In this document: in pieces, positions 14,164-14,371 of the stretch | Position numbering within the stretch: the first letter of the stretch is position 1 | How the letters are laid out: each line of letters begins with the position of its first letter | NCBI GenBank assembly: GCA_945900935.1 | Contig: CAMDKT010000072.1 | Coordinates: 1 to 14,371, forward strand | Direction of reading: 5' to 3' | Source: Candidatus Sulfopaludibacter sp. SbA3 | GTDB taxonomy: Bacteria; Acidobacteriota; Terriglobia; Bryobacterales; Bryobacteraceae | DNA length: 14,371 nucleotides | Notes under the pieces: generated by a model | The model's input: only the letters and a program-made list of their open reading frames with translations | What the model was told of the DNA's origin: nothing | The model's database searches: none | Program-made: the position numbers and the translations under genes

Positions 14164-14371
14164 GCGAATGCAGTGTAAACTCGGCAACCGGCAACCCGTG
14201 CGAGCTGGGATCTCCGCCTTTTTAATCAACCGGCGGAATAAGCGGTTCAGGGCGGCGTAGGACAACTGCGCACCTTGCTCTGAAATAAAGTAGGCGTCGC
14301 AAAGCCCGTTGTAGCCCATTCGCGCACGCTGGTCGGAGTACTGCTGGAGCCGATCCGCCGTTGTCGAGTGG
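14161..14371 (-). pseudogene. ritB: ritB of RIT1, middle part, truncated by RIT2 and by the window edge
   Basis: The minus-strand frame from the window edge reads HSTTADRLQQYSDQRARMGY, then DAYFISEQGAQLSYAALNRL and finally LPSLHCIRH before entering RIT2. It aligns with residues about 179-248 of RitB from RIT2 (HSSARDVMADYA, CFFLNDHGRRLDISAVHR, PRLHDFRH). The split falls just after H-C-I-R-H, the HxxR active-site motif. The ATG at 14319 is internal to the gene. Joined to 10724 the protein would continue HTFAVRRIVAW without a frame change. The N-terminal part and ritA of RIT1 are expected beyond 14371. Confidence 0.83.

Larger units (their letters stand above)
9170..14371 (-). mobile_element. 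RIT1: outer RIT element, partial and itself disrupted
   Basis: RIT elements carry three consecutive tyrosine recombinases (ritA-ritB-ritC). Seen here are the left end (9174-9286), intact ritC (9283-10278), the ritB C-terminus (10524-10724) and, beyond the inserted RIT2, the ritB middle (14161-14371). The rest of ritB, ritA and the right end lie past the window. The left boundary is placed by alignment with the RIT2 left end and could be off by several bases. With ritB broken by RIT2, the element should not move by itself. Confidence 0.75.

Noticed and set aside
9170..14371. Integron, ICE or Tn554-type transposon as explanation for the recombinase cluster
   Set aside because: There is no attC array, no conjugation gene and no TnpC-like or resistance cargo. 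Three overlapping recombinases with terminal repeats and nothing else fit RIT.

Overview
This window looks like chromosomal DNA of an acidobacterium, most like the Bryobacter/Solibacter group. The evidence is high G+C, two very large Oar-type TonB-dependent receptors that end in an aromatic residue, exported amidohydrolase and SelA-like enzymes, a Tat-type glycosidase start, and many selfish elements. This placement is an inference from gene content, not a database match.

Left part (1-5778). A TonB-dependent receptor gene (1-716 and 2252-3866, open at the left edge) is split by a 1535-bp IS110-family element (717-2251). Removing the element restores the reading frame exactly. The 254 bp upstream of the transposase is where IS110 elements encode a bridge RNA, and it holds two 6-nt matches to the two halves of the insertion site that meet on the crossover bases. 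Next come an exported amidohydrolase (3911-5206) and, 11 bp on, the first third of a SelA-like PLP enzyme. That enzyme is cut at about 5560 and joined tail to tail to the first third of an alpha-L-fucosidase-like gene on the other strand. This junction marks an inversion or deletion.

Middle (5783-9055). A complete receptor on the minus strand lies 4 bp upstream of the fucosidase start. The two look like the remains of a glycan uptake and degradation operon.

Right part (about 9170-14371). This is a nest of RIT elements (recombinase in trio: three adjacent tyrosine recombinases). The outer, older copy (RIT1) has its left end at about 9170, an intact ritC and a ritB that is broken. The complete inner copy (RIT2, 10725-14163) carries overlapping ritA, ritB and ritC and a perfect 38-bp inverted repeat near its ends. 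It sits in the codons of the catalytic HxxR motif of RIT1 ritB. A 247-bp fold-back MITE (10282-10528) with a 5-bp target duplication sits at the ritB/ritC overlap of RIT1. Both RIT left ends share one layout: outer palindrome, tandem repeat around TTCCGGA, and an inverted copy next to the ritC stop.

Overall, two ordinary metabolic and transport loci are separated and eroded by at least four events: IS110, a rearrangement, RIT inside RIT, and a MITE.
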